Shown here: positions 18,487 through 28,548 of the stretch, in pieces
Position numbering within the stretch: position 1 is the stretch's first letter
Layout: every line of letters begins with the position of its first letter
Source of the DNA: Aestuariibaculum sediminum
Lineage (GTDB): Bacteria; Bacteroidota; Bacteroidia; Flavobacteriales; Flavobacteriaceae
Reading direction: 5' to 3'
NCBI RefSeq assembly: GCF_014596945.1
Contig: NZ_JACVXB010000004.1
Coordinates: 354,026-408,825 of the forward strand
Length of the DNA stretch: 54,800 nt
Position numbers and translations under genes: made by a program
The notes under the pieces: model-generated
Told to the model about the DNA's origin: nothing
Databases searched by the model: none
The model's input: only the letters and a program-made list of their open reading frames with translations

Positions 18487-18957
18487 CTACAAGTTTTCGA
18501 TTAGCAAATTATAATCGTACTGAAGGTCTTCGTGAAGCCCAGAAACTGTTTTCTTTACTAATTCGAGTTGACGATTATATAAATTTTGAAGTTGCCCACT
18601 ATTTTTATAACTGGGTTTGAAGTGTTTTAAAGTTTTGAGAAAGTAGAGGAGTAGTTCTACTTCAGTTTCCTTTTTTTGAGAATATCGGATATATTTTTTG
18701 GTTTGACTCAAAATTTTACGAACACTTTTTCTTATGAAAAAAAAGCTTTTAGTGTTAATTGCATCAAATTGTGTGTCGATATGAGTTTTAATGCTTTCAA
18801 TATATTCACCTTCGTTGTCAGACTCAAAAAGTAAGTAAGTAATAAGTTCTTTGTTTTCCTTTTTAAATTTAGATAATCGTAAGCATAACTCGGTTAACTC
18901 TTCAGGAGATTTGTGTTTTAATTCTTTCTTGATATTAACAATTGACGTTGCCTGCAA
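18487..18957 (-). CDS. Conserved helical protein of unknown function
   Basis: I do not recognise a family. The 156-residue product has no signal peptide or membrane segment. It is rich in Lys, Glu and Leu and reads as mostly helical, with a basic central part (FFFIRKSVRKILSQTKKYIRYSQKKE, about 73-98) that could bind nucleic acid or acidic partners. It starts three bases after the doxX stop, so it is translated from the same message. Codon use is like its neighbours. It is likely real because of this tight spacing and its length. Confidence 0.65.
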   Translation of the reverse strand: MQATSIVNIKKELKHKSPEELTELCLRLSKFKKENKELITYLLFESDNEGEYIESIKTHIDTQFDAINTKSFFFIRKSVRKILSQTKKYIRYSQKKETEVELLLYFLKTLKHFKPSYKNSGQLQNLYNRQLELVKKTVSGLHEDLQYDYNLLIENL

Positions 18958-18960
18958 AGA

Positions 18961-19344
18961 TTATTGTTTTTTAAACCCGTCAATGGAAAATTTCCCTGGT
19001 CCCATTAAGAAAATAGCGATAAAACCAATTAAGTATAAGATTGATTTTTCTTTGACACCGATTGGGTCGCTAGCATGAACGATAAAACCGGCAACAAACA
19101 TGGTGATAATAGTTGGAATTGTCGCCCATTTTGTTTTAAAACCGACTAATACTAATAATGGCGCTACGGCCTCACCAATAATTGCCAGACTTAGAGAAAT
19201 GGGTTGCCCTAAGCCAATAGGATCGGCAAATTTTATAGGTCCCAAAAATAAAGATTGAAATTTTGGGATGCCATGGGTTAGCATCATACAGCAAAACCCA
19301 ACTCTTAAAAGTAGTAAGCCTATATCCGGAAAATTACGTTTCAT
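18961..19344 (-). CDS. DoxX family membrane protein
   Basis: A 127-residue protein with four hydrophobic segments. The DoxX-type opening reads LLLLRVGFCCMMLTHGIPKFQSLF, and the later LSLAIIGEAVAPLLVLVGFKTKWATIPTIITMFVAGFIVHA is also typical. The family is linked to quinone-dependent redox or thiol stress membrane complexes in other bacteria, but the function is unclear. It begins 35 bases after the fused E1 gene and is followed at once by a small helical protein gene. Confidence 0.85.
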   Translation of the reverse strand: MKRNFPDIGLLLLRVGFCCMMLTHGIPKFQSLFLGPIKFADPIGLGQPISLSLAIIGEAVAPLLVLVGFKTKWATIPTIITMFVAGFIVHASDPIGVKEKSILYLIGFIAIFLMGPGKFSIDGFKKQ

Positions 19345-19379
19345 AACGTTGTTTATTTTAAAAATAAATATACGTTAAT

Positions 19380-21791
19380 TTAACGAAGTTTCGGAAATTC
19401 TTCTGGATTTGTTTCGTGCATTACAGCATAGATGGCTTCAAAAATATCTTCAGCTGATGGCTTAGAGAAATAATCTCCATCATTACCATAAGCGGGTCTG
19501 TGCTCTTTTGCAGACAATGTTTTAGGCTGACTATCTAAATACTGATAAGCATTTTGCTTATTTAATATTTCATTTAAAATATAAGCTGAAGCACCACCAG
19601 GAACATCTTCATCAATTACCATTACGCGATTGGTTTTTTTGATACTTTTTAGGATGTCATGATTTAAGTCGAATGGAAGTAATGATTGTACATCAATAAC
19701 TTCGGCATCAATACCAAGGGCTAAAAGTTCGTTTGCTACTTGCTCAACAATTCGAAGTGTTGATCCATAAGAAACTAAAGTAATATCGGTTCCTTCTTTT
19801 ACGGTTTCAACAACACCGATAGGAGTTTTTAAATACCCCAGGTTGTTTGGCATTTTCTCTTTTAATCGGTAACCATTTAAGCATTCTACAACTATAGCAG
19901 GATCATCACCTTGTAAAAGGGTATTGTAAAAACCAGCCGCTTTGGTCATGTTTCTAGGCACTAAAACGTGAACGCCTCGAACTAGATTTAATATACCACC
20001 CATCTGCGAACCTGAGTGCCAAATGCCTTCAAGTCGGTGACCACGAGTTCTTACGATTAATGGTGCTTTTTGTTTACCTTTTGTTCTATAGTGTACTGTT
20101 GCTAAATCGTCACTTATAATTTGTAAGGCATACATTAAATAGTCAAGGTATTGTATTTCGGCAATAGGTTTTAATCCTCTAAGCGCCATTCCAATTCCTT
20201 GTCCAACAATGGTGGCTTCACGAATACCTGCATCAGCAATACGTAGTTCTCCATATTTTTTTTGTAACCCTTCGAGACCTTGATTAACGTCACCAATATT
20301 TCCTGTGTCCTCACCAAAAATTAGTGCTTCAGGATATTTATTGAAGATAGCATCAAAATTATCACGTAAAATAATTCTGCCATCTACTTGTTGTGCCTTT
20401 TCATCATAAGTTGGTTTCACTTCCTTTATAAGAACATTAGATTGTTCTGTTTCGGAATATAAATGAGAACTGAATTTAGGTTGTGTTTCTTCAAGATATT
20501 TGTCTATCCACTGTAGTAATTGATCTTTTTTAGCTGAATTTTCACCTAAAGTATGTCTTAAAGCACGACGGCCATGAGAAAGAAGATCCTTTCTGGTAGG
20601 TTCGTCTATAGCCGCTAAGCTTTCTTGAATTTTATTGATAAAAACGCCGTTTTCGCTAGTTTCACCCAACTGTTTCAATATAGAAACTAACTCGCGTTGA
20701 TCGCTAGCAATGGGTTTTAAAAAGGTTGTCCATGCCTTACGTTTGGCCTCTTTCACTTCACGCTTAATGATGCGCTCAATTTCCGTTAAATCTTCATTAG
20801 TAGCAATATCGTTGCTAATCAACCATTTTCGCATTTTTTCGTTACAGTCATGCTCGGTTTCCCAATTAAGACGTTCCGGAGATTTATAACGTTCGTGTGA
20901 GCCGGAAGTTGAATGCCCTTGGGGCTGTGTTAATTCGGTTACGTGAATAAGAACAGGGACATGTTCAGAGCGGGCTATTTCTCCAGCCTCCTGATAGGTT
21001 TGAATTAAATTTGCATAATCCCAACCTTTTACTCTTAATATCTCGTAGCCTTTGCCGTTCTCATCACGTTGAAATCCTGATAGAATTTCAGAGATATTTT
21101 CTTTTGTGGTTTGATGCTTAGCATGTACCGAAATACCATATTCATCATCCCACACACTTATAACCATAGGTACTTGTAACACACCCGCTGCGTTTATGGT
21201 TTCAAAAAACAAACCTTCACTGGTGCTTGCATTTCCAATAGTTCCCCAAGCTACTTCATTTCCACTTTCTGAAAAATTTGAAGCATTAATACCAGGAACA
21301 TTTCTGAATATTTTAGAGGCTTGAGCTAAGCCAAGTAAACGAGGCATTTGTCCTGCAGTAGGAGAGATGTCTGCACTAGAATTGTACTGTTTGGTTAAGT
21401 TTTTCCAACTACCGTCGTTATTCAAACTGTGTGTAACGAAGTGACCTCCCATTTGTCGACCAGCCGACATAGGTTCTTGTTCCAAATCGGTATTGGCATA
21501 TAAACCAGCAAAAAATTGTTCAGCCGTTAATTCACCAATTGCCATCATAAAAGTTTGATCACGGTAATAACCTGAGCGCCAATCCCCCTTTTTAAAGGCT
21601 TTAGCCATGGCTAATTGAGGTACTTCTTTACCGTCGCCAAAGATTCCGAATTTAGCTTTTCCAGTTAATACTTCGCGTCGACCTAGCAAACTGCATTCCC
21701 GACTTCTCACTGCTATTTTATAATCGTTTAAAACTTCTGTTTTAAAATCTTCGAATGAGATGTTGTTTTTCAAATCTGGAATTGATTGCAT
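19380..21791 (-). CDS. Fused E1 alpha/beta 2-oxoacid (branched-chain type) dehydrogenase
   Basis: This 803-residue chain joins both E1 subunits of a thiamine-diphosphate 2-oxoacid dehydrogenase. The alpha part is about residues 20-440 and the beta part about 455-803 (FGEDTGNIGDVNQGLEG, AEIQYLDYLMYALQIISDDLA, RTRGHRLEGIWHS, VIDVQSLLPFDLNHDILKSIKKTNRVMVIDEDV). It most resembles branched-chain 2-oxoacid E1, which decarboxylates 2-oxoisovalerate-type acids for branched fatty acid synthesis or catabolism. E2 and E3 genes are not nearby. The cofactor motif of the alpha half reads GNA (186-188) and DD (215-216) instead of GDG and NN. A very good promoter and an AAGAGG site precede the ATG. Confidence 0.9.
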   Translation of the reverse strand: MQSIPDLKNNISFEDFKTEVLNDYKIAVRSRECSLLGRREVLTGKAKFGIFGDGKEVPQLAMAKAFKKGDWRSGYYRDQTFMMAIGELTAEQFFAGLYANTDLEQEPMSAGRQMGGHFVTHSLNNDGSWKNLTKQYNSSADISPTAGQMPRLLGLAQASKIFRNVPGINASNFSESGNEVAWGTIGNASTSEGLFFETINAAGVLQVPMVISVWDDEYGISVHAKHQTTKENISEILSGFQRDENGKGYEILRVKGWDYANLIQTYQEAGEIARSEHVPVLIHVTELTQPQGHSTSGSHERYKSPERLNWETEHDCNEKMRKWLISNDIATNEDLTEIERIIKREVKEAKRKAWTTFLKPIASDQRELVSILKQLGETSENGVFINKIQESLAAIDEPTRKDLLSHGRRALRHTLGENSAKKDQLLQWIDKYLEETQPKFSSHLYSETEQSNVLIKEVKPTYDEKAQQVDGRIILRDNFDAIFNKYPEALIFGEDTGNIGDVNQGLEGLQKKYGELRIADAGIREATIVGQGIGMALRGLKPIAEIQYLDYLMYALQIISDDLATVHYRTKGKQKAPLIVRTRGHRLEGIWHSGSQMGGILNLVRGVHVLVPRNMTKAAGFYNTLLQGDDPAIVVECLNGYRLKEKMPNNLGYLKTPIGVVETVKEGTDITLVSYGSTLRIVEQVANELLALGIDAEVIDVQSLLPFDLNHDILKSIKKTNRVMVIDEDVPGGASAYILNEILNKQNAYQYLDSQPKTLSAKEHRPAYGNDGDYFSKPSAEDIFEAIYAVMHETNPEEFPKLR

Positions 21792-21817
21792 GTTAAATAC
21801 CTCTTTTAAACTTTCTG

Positions 21818-21848
21818 CAAAAGTAGTTAATCTTTATGGGTTATGCAA
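21818..21848 (-). promoter_or_regulatory. Promoter of the fused E1 gene
   Basis: On the minus strand TTG (21848-21846), 20 bases, then TACTTTTG (21825-21818), which is a perfect TAnnTTTG box. An AAGAGG ribosome-binding-like site follows, about 9 bases before the ATG at 21791. Confidence 0.7.
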
Positions 21849-21958
21849 TTATAATTAATTCAAAGAAATTAACAATTTTCTAAAAAAAAGAATTTTAAAC
21901 GGTTTTGATTGAATTATATTTATTTAAACAAATGAATGAGTGAAAATTATGTAATCAA

Positions 21959-24805
21959 TTAAAACCAACGACGTCTAAATAAGCCAAGTAGGACTTGGGG
22001 GTCTAAAGTGAATTTTATTCTTATTTTTTCGGCATAATGAGCATGACTTATTTCCCATCCTAAATTCGAATAAACAGGAAAATAGAGTTCGAAATAGTCG
22101 GTTACCAAGTTAACGCGAATACCAGAATCGTAAACAAATTCGGGCGAATTAAATTTATTTTTAACAAACCCGATATCGCCATAGGCTAAAATATACCGCC
22201 ATATAGTGGTGCTAACATTCATGGTTGACATCCATTGATTAGCGAATGAAGGTTGAAGTTTTGATTTGAAACCACCTTCGGCTTCTATATACTGCTGGCT
22301 GAAAATACCTGAACTTTCTGAGCGCCCTAAATAAGGAAGCTCAAATAAATAATCGGTTGGTCTGTCTAGTGCAAAACTAAAATAGTCGGAATTAATATCA
22401 TTTGTGTTGCTTAAGAACGCTCCGGAATATAATCTTAAATTAAGCTGTCTATTATTTTGAAATAGATGTCGATATTCGAAATTAAAGGCAAGTTTGCTAA
22501 AGGTTTTACCAATTTGTAAATCGGTATACCACCTGTTGTAGTTTATCAAATTGTCATTAGAATGAACAAATCGAGCATTAAACACATTATAATTAGGCTC
22601 ATCGCTCGTGTAAATATTATTAATGTCTTTGTCGCGATGAATATCTATATATCTAAAGGATAACAATTGACGCTTATTTGAGCGGAAGTTATCATCTTCT
22701 CTAAACAAAAAAGATAAGGATGGCGTAATTTGTCTGACAAACAAATCTGGTGCATAGGAGCTGTAGCCGCCAACTAAGCCATAGTTTATAGCATACAAGT
22801 CTCTGTTTTCAAGATAATGAGTCATGGAAACAACACCCGAGCCCGTAAAAGATCTAGATTTAAAAGCGTATTGCGGTGAGAACTTATAGCTGAACCTTTT
22901 TCTTAAGAGGGTTTTATTATATGCTTTAACCCCTAATGTAAATCCATCGTAAATATTGTTAAACTCAAGTAATGGCATTAAAAATACCTGATTGTAGTAC
23001 GGATCCTCAATATCTTTAAATAATCTAAATTGAAGTGGCTTGTTATTAAAGAAAAATCCTTTTAACGATTTCCAATTATCTCTTTCGTTAATTTCAGGTA
23101 ATATGCTATTGTAATTTAAAACCAATTTGTTAGCGTCATTTCTAGGGATGGTTAGTGTTTTGTTAGAATTAATATTTTCTATCCATGTTTTAGAAATAAT
23201 ACTATCGTTGTTCAAAGTATACAGCGGTACTGGCATACTATTGCGTCTCTTATTTTTAACAGTTAAAGTTATGGAGTCGTCGGTTTTGCTAACTTTTTTA
23301 ATTTTAAAGTCTAGTTTTTTTCTTGTGGTCAAATAGTCTTTAAAAAACCAATCGATGTTTTTGCTGGTTCTAGCCTTTATATAGTCTTCAAATGCAATGG
23401 ATTCAAGAGGTTGTAATTTATATTCGCGTACAAAAGATTCAATGGTCTTTTCTACGATATCGCTGTTGATAAAGTCGTCTAAATATTTTAATCCAATTCC
23501 CGCTTTATATTTGTTTGCAATATTGGAATTAAATTTCAACAAAGAGTCTTTAGCCATAGTTAGTGGTTGATCTCTGTTGGTTCTCGCCATAATCATGTAT
23601 GCCAAGTTGTACTTGTCATTAAATCGCATGTCTGCGGCATGAAAAGAACGTACACCCCAAAAGTCTGCTAACGACCCTAAAAATTTTATGTTCGGATAGT
23701 TTTCTTCCACATAGTTTATTAAATAGAATGTTTCTATGCCATCTATTAGCCACTGGTCTTTGCGGGGGTTTAAAAGTAATGTGTTTTCTAAATAATTACG
23801 GAGTGCAACTTTTAATAGTTTTAATTCATAGATAAATGTGCTTGGATATGTTTTTAAAAAGCTGGGTAGAAAATTTAAGCCATACACTGGATTTTTATCA
23901 TAATCAATTTGTGTAGCAAATAGTTTTTTATGGGGATATGCACCAAATGTTTTGGTAAGATGCTTTATAATCTTTTCGTTTATTAATATTTTTTCAATAA
24001 GCTCAATGCCTTCATCATCAATATCGGAAACTATTGAAAACTCATTAGTTTCAACAGTATTAAAATTTGAAGTTTTGGTTATAAATAATTTATTATTGAT
24101 TCTGTTTTTTCCTTGAAAAGTAATCTCTTGATGATAGGAGGTTTGAAGTGTGTTAATTTCATCTAAATCGGAAATAACGGTATATCCTTTTGGTACATTT
24201 AAAATAAGTTCAATATCCGATTTTGGAATATAGAGATCATTTAAATCTTTATTGCTATAATAATGCCAACTACCATTGTAAAGGGCTGGGGTAATATACC
24301 AATATCTCAGGTTTAAATCTCCAGATTTCGAAATGCCGTACCCAGTAAATTTATCGCTAGGCAATTGCACTGTATATTCTAAGTCGATGCTATAAGTTTC
24401 TCCCGGTTGTAGTACTGAGTTTAATTTAACTTTTAAAACGTCGATTTGGTTCTTAACCTCATGATACATTAATGCTGTCTCATTGCTTTTAATTGAAGTG
24501 ACAATGGAAAATCCTCGCTCATCGTTTTTGGCTAAATGAAATTCATTTCTGTATTCGTCGGCAATACGTTTCGCTAAAGGTGTTGTTTTAGTAGCATATG
24601 AGTTACTCCAGTTATTCAAATATATAGACTGAAGCGTATCGTTGGAAGTGTTTTTATATTGAATATTCTGAGAAATAATAATTTCTTTTTTTTCAATATT
24701 AAATTTAGCATTTAAGCGCATTTTATTTTGACTTAAACCCCTTAGTCCAAAAAACAGGCTACATATTAAGCATGAAAAAAATATGTTCAATTTGTAATTA
24801 ATCAT
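21959..24805 (-). CDS. Inactive M1-peptidase-like domain fused to an outer-membrane beta-barrel
   Basis: The 948-residue protein has a signal peptide. An N-terminal part (about 28-235) reads like the beta-sandwich domain of M1 aminopeptidases. A gluzincin-like domain (about 260-490) and a C-terminal region of alternating strands (about 590-948) that ends RRRWF, a typical outer-membrane barrel terminus, follow. The M1 catalytic HExxH should lie 23 residues before the Glu of WLxEG. Here WLIDG (352-356) is present, but positions 332-336 read KVALR and 355 is Asp, so all zinc ligands and the catalytic Glu are gone. The family name is an inference from these fragments. It follows the LOG gene by 103 bases. 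Confidence 0.78.
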   Translation of the reverse strand: MINYKLNIFFSCLICSLFFGLRGLSQNKMRLNAKFNIEKKEIIISQNIQYKNTSNDTLQSIYLNNWSNSYATKTTPLAKRIADEYRNEFHLAKNDERGFSIVTSIKSNETALMYHEVKNQIDVLKVKLNSVLQPGETYSIDLEYTVQLPSDKFTGYGISKSGDLNLRYWYITPALYNGSWHYYSNKDLNDLYIPKSDIELILNVPKGYTVISDLDEINTLQTSYHQEITFQGKNRINNKLFITKTSNFNTVETNEFSIVSDIDDEGIELIEKILINEKIIKHLTKTFGAYPHKKLFATQIDYDKNPVYGLNFLPSFLKTYPSTFIYELKLLKVALRNYLENTLLLNPRKDQWLIDGIETFYLINYVEENYPNIKFLGSLADFWGVRSFHAADMRFNDKYNLAYMIMARTNRDQPLTMAKDSLLKFNSNIANKYKAGIGLKYLDDFINSDIVEKTIESFVREYKLQPLESIAFEDYIKARTSKNIDWFFKDYLTTRKKLDFKIKKVSKTDDSITLTVKNKRRNSMPVPLYTLNNDSIISKTWIENINSNKTLTIPRNDANKLVLNYNSILPEINERDNWKSLKGFFFNNKPLQFRLFKDIEDPYYNQVFLMPLLEFNNIYDGFTLGVKAYNKTLLRKRFSYKFSPQYAFKSRSFTGSGVVSMTHYLENRDLYAINYGLVGGYSSYAPDLFVRQITPSLSFLFREDDNFRSNKRQLLSFRYIDIHRDKDINNIYTSDEPNYNVFNARFVHSNDNLINYNRWYTDLQIGKTFSKLAFNFEYRHLFQNNRQLNLRLYSGAFLSNTNDINSDYFSFALDRPTDYLFELPYLGRSESSGIFSQQYIEAEGGFKSKLQPSFANQWMSTMNVSTTIWRYILAYGDIGFVKNKFNSPEFVYDSGIRVNLVTDYFELYFPVYSNLGWEISHAHYAEKIRIKFTLDPQVLLGLFRRRWF

Positions 24806-24908
24806 TGAGAAGTAACTAAATGTTTACATATGGCAATATAGCAAATACAATTACGTATTTGAAAAGGATTGAATAAAGATAACATACGACATGCTACCTG
24901 CATTCATT

Positions 24909-25595
24909 TTAAAAATTAGGACTTAAACCGGATTCCTTATAAAAGCTATCTAATATTTTTACAACTTCCTTTTCAGAATCAACTAAATGGATTAAATCCA
25001 AATCTTCTGGACTAATATTTCCGAAGCTGACTAATGTTGATTTTATCCAGTCCATAAGGCCTTCCCAAAAATCGGTACCTACTAAAATAATTGGAAATTT
25101 TTCTATTTTATGCGTTTGAATAAGCGTTAGAGCCTCAAACAACTCATCTAATGTTCCAAAACCACCAGGCATAACTACAAAGCCTTGTGAATATTTAACG
25201 AACATGACTTTTCTAACAAAAAAATAATCAAAATCCAGGCTTTTATCAGGGTCGATATAAGGATTATCATGTTGTTCGAAAGGTAGTTCAATATTTAAAC
25301 CTACTGAAGTTCCGCCACCAATATGAGCGCCTTTATTTCCAGCCTCCATAATCCCTGGACCACCGCCTGTTATAACGCCGTAACCAGCTTCAACAATACT
25401 TTTAGCTACGCGTTCGGCTAATTGATAATATTTTTGATTAGATTTTGTTCTTGCCGAACCAAATATAGATACGCATGGCCCTATTTTACTCATTTTTTCA
25501 AAACCATTGACAAATTCGCCCATTATTTTGAAAATTGCCCATGAATCATTTGTCTTAATCGCATTCCATCCTTTGGGATGTTGATTCTTTCTCAT
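24909..25595 (-). CDS. LOG family protein (TIGR00730 type)
   Basis: The 228-residue protein belongs to the LOG group, nucleotide 5'-monophosphate phosphoribohydrolases first described as cytokinin-activating enzymes and often mislabelled lysine decarboxylase. The diagnostic motif PGGFGTLDE is at 143-151, preceded by a Rossmann-like ITGGGPGIMEAGNKGA (76-90). Members split AMP-like nucleotides into base and ribose phosphate. Length and motifs are complete. It follows uvrA by 95 bases on the same strand and may share its message. Confidence 0.9.
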   Translation of the reverse strand: MRKNQHPKGWNAIKTNDSWAIFKIMGEFVNGFEKMSKIGPCVSIFGSARTKSNQKYYQLAERVAKSIVEAGYGVITGGGPGIMEAGNKGAHIGGGTSVGLNIELPFEQHDNPYIDPDKSLDFDYFFVRKVMFVKYSQGFVVMPGGFGTLDELFEALTLIQTHKIEKFPIILVGTDFWEGLMDWIKSTLVSFGNISPEDLDLIHLVDSEKEVVKILDSFYKESGLSPNF

Positions 25596-25690
25596 ATGTT
25601 ATTTTATTTCAGAACTTTCCTGTAAAATCAGGGAATTGCTCAAATTTAGCTTTCTAAATTTTGAAAAGCAAACGTAAAAAGGGTTTTTAA

Positions 25691-28525
25691 TTAAAGACCG
25701 AGCTCTTTTCTTAAGAATTTAGCGGTGTAACTTTTTTTATGTTGAGCCACAGTTTCAGGAGAGCCTTCTACTACTACCTTTCCGCCGCCTTTACCTCCTT
25801 CGTAACCAATATCAATGATGTGGTCAACAGTTTTTATAACATCTAAATTATGCTCAATGATTAAAACGGTATTGCCTTTGTTTGCCAATTTATTAAGAAC
25901 AATCATTAACACTCTAATGTCTTCAAAATGTAACCCTGTGGTAGGCTCATCTAAAATATAAAACGTATTTCCTGTGTCTCGTTTACTTAATTCTGTTGCT
26001 AACTTTATTCGTTGTGCTTCACCACCAGAAAGCGTTGTGCTTTGCTGTCCTAAAGTTATGTAGCCAAGGCCTACATCTTTAATGGTTTTTAGTTTGTTAT
26101 ATATTTTAGGTATGTGCTCGAAGAATTCTACAGCTTCGTTTATGGTCATATTTAAAACGTCACTTATCGATTTTCCTTTATAGCGAATTTCTAGGGTTTC
26201 TCTGTTGAAACGTTTGCCCTGGCAAGTTTCACATTCGACGTAAACATCGGGTAAAAAGTTCATTTCAATAACTTTTAATCCGCCACCTTGACAAGTTTCG
26301 CATCGTCCGCCTTTTACATTAAAACTAAAACGGCCAGGTTTATAGCCACGAATCATGGCTTCCGGAATTTTTGAGAATAGGCTGCGAATTTCACTAAAAA
26401 CACCTGTGTAAGTCGCAGGATTACTTCTAGGGGTTCGTCCAATAGGGGATTGGTTAATATCAATAACTTTATCAATATGTTCTAAACCTTTAATACTTTT
26501 ATAAGGCATTGGTTTTTTTACACCATTAAAATAATGGGCATTTAAAATAGGGTATAAAGTTTCGTTAATTAAAGTAGATTTACCGCTACCCGAAACACCA
26601 GTGACGCCAATCATTTTACCAAGAGGAAATTTTACCGATATATTCTTTAAATTATTTCCTGTACACCCCTTTAGTTCAAGAAATTTCCCATTTCCTTCAC
26701 GGCGTTTTTCTGGGATTTCAATTTCTTTTGTACCGTTTAAATAATCAGCAGTTAGGGTTTGGTGTGTTAAAAGTTCTTTTGGTGTGCCTATGCTAATTAT
26801 TTGGCCTCCATGTTTACCAGCTTTAGGACCAATATCTATAACATAATCGGCACGCTCAATCATGTCTTTATCATGCTCAACTACAACAACTGAATTACCA
26901 ATATCTCGAAGAGATATCAATGAATTGATTAGTTTTTCGTTGTCTCTTTGATGTAAACCAATACTAGGCTCGTCTAAGATATATAGAACTCCCACCAACT
27001 GAGAACCAATTTGAGTTGCTAAACGAATACGTTGAGCCTCGCCACCAGAAAGAGACTTTGAGCTTCTGTTTAAAGATAAATAGTTTAAACCAACATCCAG
27101 TAAAAACTGAAGCCTTGATTTTATTTCTTTAAGAACTTCTTCGGCTATTTTAAATTGCTTTTCAGATAGATGATTATGTAAATCATTAAACCATAAAGCT
27201 AACTCCGAAATATCGGTATTGGCAAGTTCTGCAATGTTTTTTTCGTTTAATTTGAAATATAGGGATTCCTTTTTAAGACGACTTCCATGGCACTCCGGAC
27301 ATTCAATTTTATCCATATAGCCTTTTGCCCATCGTTTAAGTGTGGTTGTTTCAGCTATTTTATATTGGTTTTCGATAAAATTAGCAACACCTTCAAAATC
27401 TATTTTATAATCTCGGGTTACTCCTAAACTTTTACTTTCTACAGAAAATTTTTCATTACCACCATAAAGAATCATTTGCTTAGCTTCGTTAGGAATATCT
27501 TTATAAGCATCAGATAAGCTAAAGTTATAGCGTTGTGCTATGGTGTTTAACTGTTTGAATATCCAGCTGTTTTTTTCTGGTCCATGGGGTGCTAAAGCGC
27601 CATTTTTTATGGAAAGCGTATCGTCGGGTACAATTTTAAGCTCATTAACTTTTCTTAAAGTTCCAATGCCGTTACAGGCGGGACAAGCTCCTTTAGGGGA
27701 GTTGAAAGAAAAATTGTTTGGTTCTGGATTGGGGTAAGATATTCCGGTAGACGGACACATTAAATTTCTGCTAAAATATCGCACCTCGCCCGTGTCCTGA
27801 TCGAGTATCATTAGAACATCATCACCATGATACATTGCCGTATTGATTGTTTCGGAAAGACGCTTATCGTTATCGTCTGAATCATCAATAACTAAACGAT
27901 CGATTACAATTTCAATATCATGGGTTTTGTAACGGTCGAGTTTCATGCCTTTTTTAAGATCTTGAATTTCACCGTCGGCCCTTACTTTTACAAAACCTTG
28001 TTTAGCAATTTGTTCAAACAGTTCTCGGTAATGGCCTTTTCTGGAACGAATTACAGGAGCTAAAACATTTATGCGTTTCCCTTTAAAATTTTTTATAATA
28101 AGCTCTTTAATTTGTTCATCACTATAACTTACCATTTTGTCCCCAGTATTGTAGCTGTAAGCATCACTGGCACGTGCAAAAAGCAAGCGAAGGAAATCGT
28201 AAATTTCAGTAATAGTTCCAACGGTTGACCGCGGAGATTTACTTGTGGTTTTTTGTTCGATAGCAATTACAGGCGATAAACCATCGATTTTATCAACATC
28301 GGGGCGTTCCAATCCCCCAAGAAACTGTCTGGCATACGCCGAAAATGTTTCGATGTAACGCCGTTGTCCTTCAGCGTAAATCGTATCGAAAGCTAATGAT
28401 GATTTTCCGCTACCCGATAAACCTGTTATAACAACTAATTTTTCACGAGGTATGGAAACATCAATGTTTTTTAAATTATGAACTCGCGCTCCTTTTACTT
28501 CTATAAATTCTTCAAATGGACTCAT
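25691..28525 (-). CDS. uvrA: Excinuclease ABC subunit A (UvrA)
   Basis: The 944-residue ATPase finds bulky DNA damage in nucleotide excision repair together with UvrB and UvrC. Both ABC modules are complete: [38 protein letters not shown] with the first ATP site, [20 protein letters not shown] with the second, and two signature segments ([18 protein letters not shown] and [18 protein letters not shown]). Zinc-binding cysteine pairs occur ([17 protein letters not shown] and [15 protein letters not shown]). I place the start at the ATG at 28525. The longer reading from a TTG at 28543 would begin inside the promoter -7 box. Confidence 0.97.
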   Translation of the reverse strand: MSPFEEFIEVKGARVHNLKNIDVSIPREKLVVITGLSGSGKSSLAFDTIYAEGQRRYIETFSAYARQFLGGLERPDVDKIDGLSPVIAIEQKTTSKSPRSTVGTITEIYDFLRLLFARASDAYSYNTGDKMVSYSDEQIKELIIKNFKGKRINVLAPVIRSRKGHYRELFEQIAKQGFVKVRADGEIQDLKKGMKLDRYKTHDIEIVIDRLVIDDSDDNDKRLSETINTAMYHGDDVLMILDQDTGEVRYFSRNLMCPSTGISYPNPEPNNFSFNSPKGACPACNGIGTLRKVNELKIVPDDTLSIKNGALAPHGPEKNSWIFKQLNTIAQRYNFSLSDAYKDIPNEAKQMILYGGNEKFSVESKSLGVTRDYKIDFEGVANFIENQYKIAETTTLKRWAKGYMDKIECPECHGSRLKKESLYFKLNEKNIAELANTDISELALWFNDLHNHLSEKQFKIAEEVLKEIKSRLQFLLDVGLNYLSLNRSSKSLSGGEAQRIRLATQIGSQLVGVLYILDEPSIGLHQRDNEKLINSLISLRDIGNSVVVVEHDKDMIERADYVIDIGPKAGKHGGQIISIGTPKELLTHQTLTADYLNGTKEIEIPEKRREGNGKFLELKGCTGNNLKNISVKFPLGKMIGVTGVSGSGKSTLINETLYPILNAHYFNGVKKPMPYKSIKGLEHIDKVIDINQSPIGRTPRSNPATYTGVFSEIRSLFSKIPEAMIRGYKPGRFSFNVKGGRCETCQGGGLKVIEMNFLPDVYVECETCQGKRFNRETLEIRYKGKSISDVLNMTINEAVEFFEHIPKIYNKLKTIKDVGLGYITLGQQSTTLSGGEAQRIKLATELSKRDTGNTFYILDEPTTGLHFEDIRVLMIVLNKLANKGNTVLIIEHNLDVIKTVDHIIDIGYEGGKGGGKVVVEGSPETVAQHKKSYTAKFLRKELGL

Positions 28526-28540
28526 ATAATGGCAAAACGA

Positions 28541-28548
28541 CAAAGTTA
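28541..28548 (-). promoter_or_regulatory. -7 box of the uvrA promoter
   Basis: On the minus strand TAACTTTG is a perfect TAnnTTTG box, 15 bases upstream of the uvrA ATG at 28525. Transcription would begin about 7 bases on, giving a very short leader. It also rules out the TTG at 28543 as start. Confidence 0.6.

Noticed and set aside
19380-21791. GDG at residues 52-54 of the fused E1 as the thiamine motif
   Set aside because: It is too near the N-terminus and is not followed by the rest of the motif; the alignment places the motif at 186-216.
28541-28543. TTG start giving uvrA six more residues
   Set aside because: It lies within the promoter -7 box, and the family start fits the ATG at 28525.
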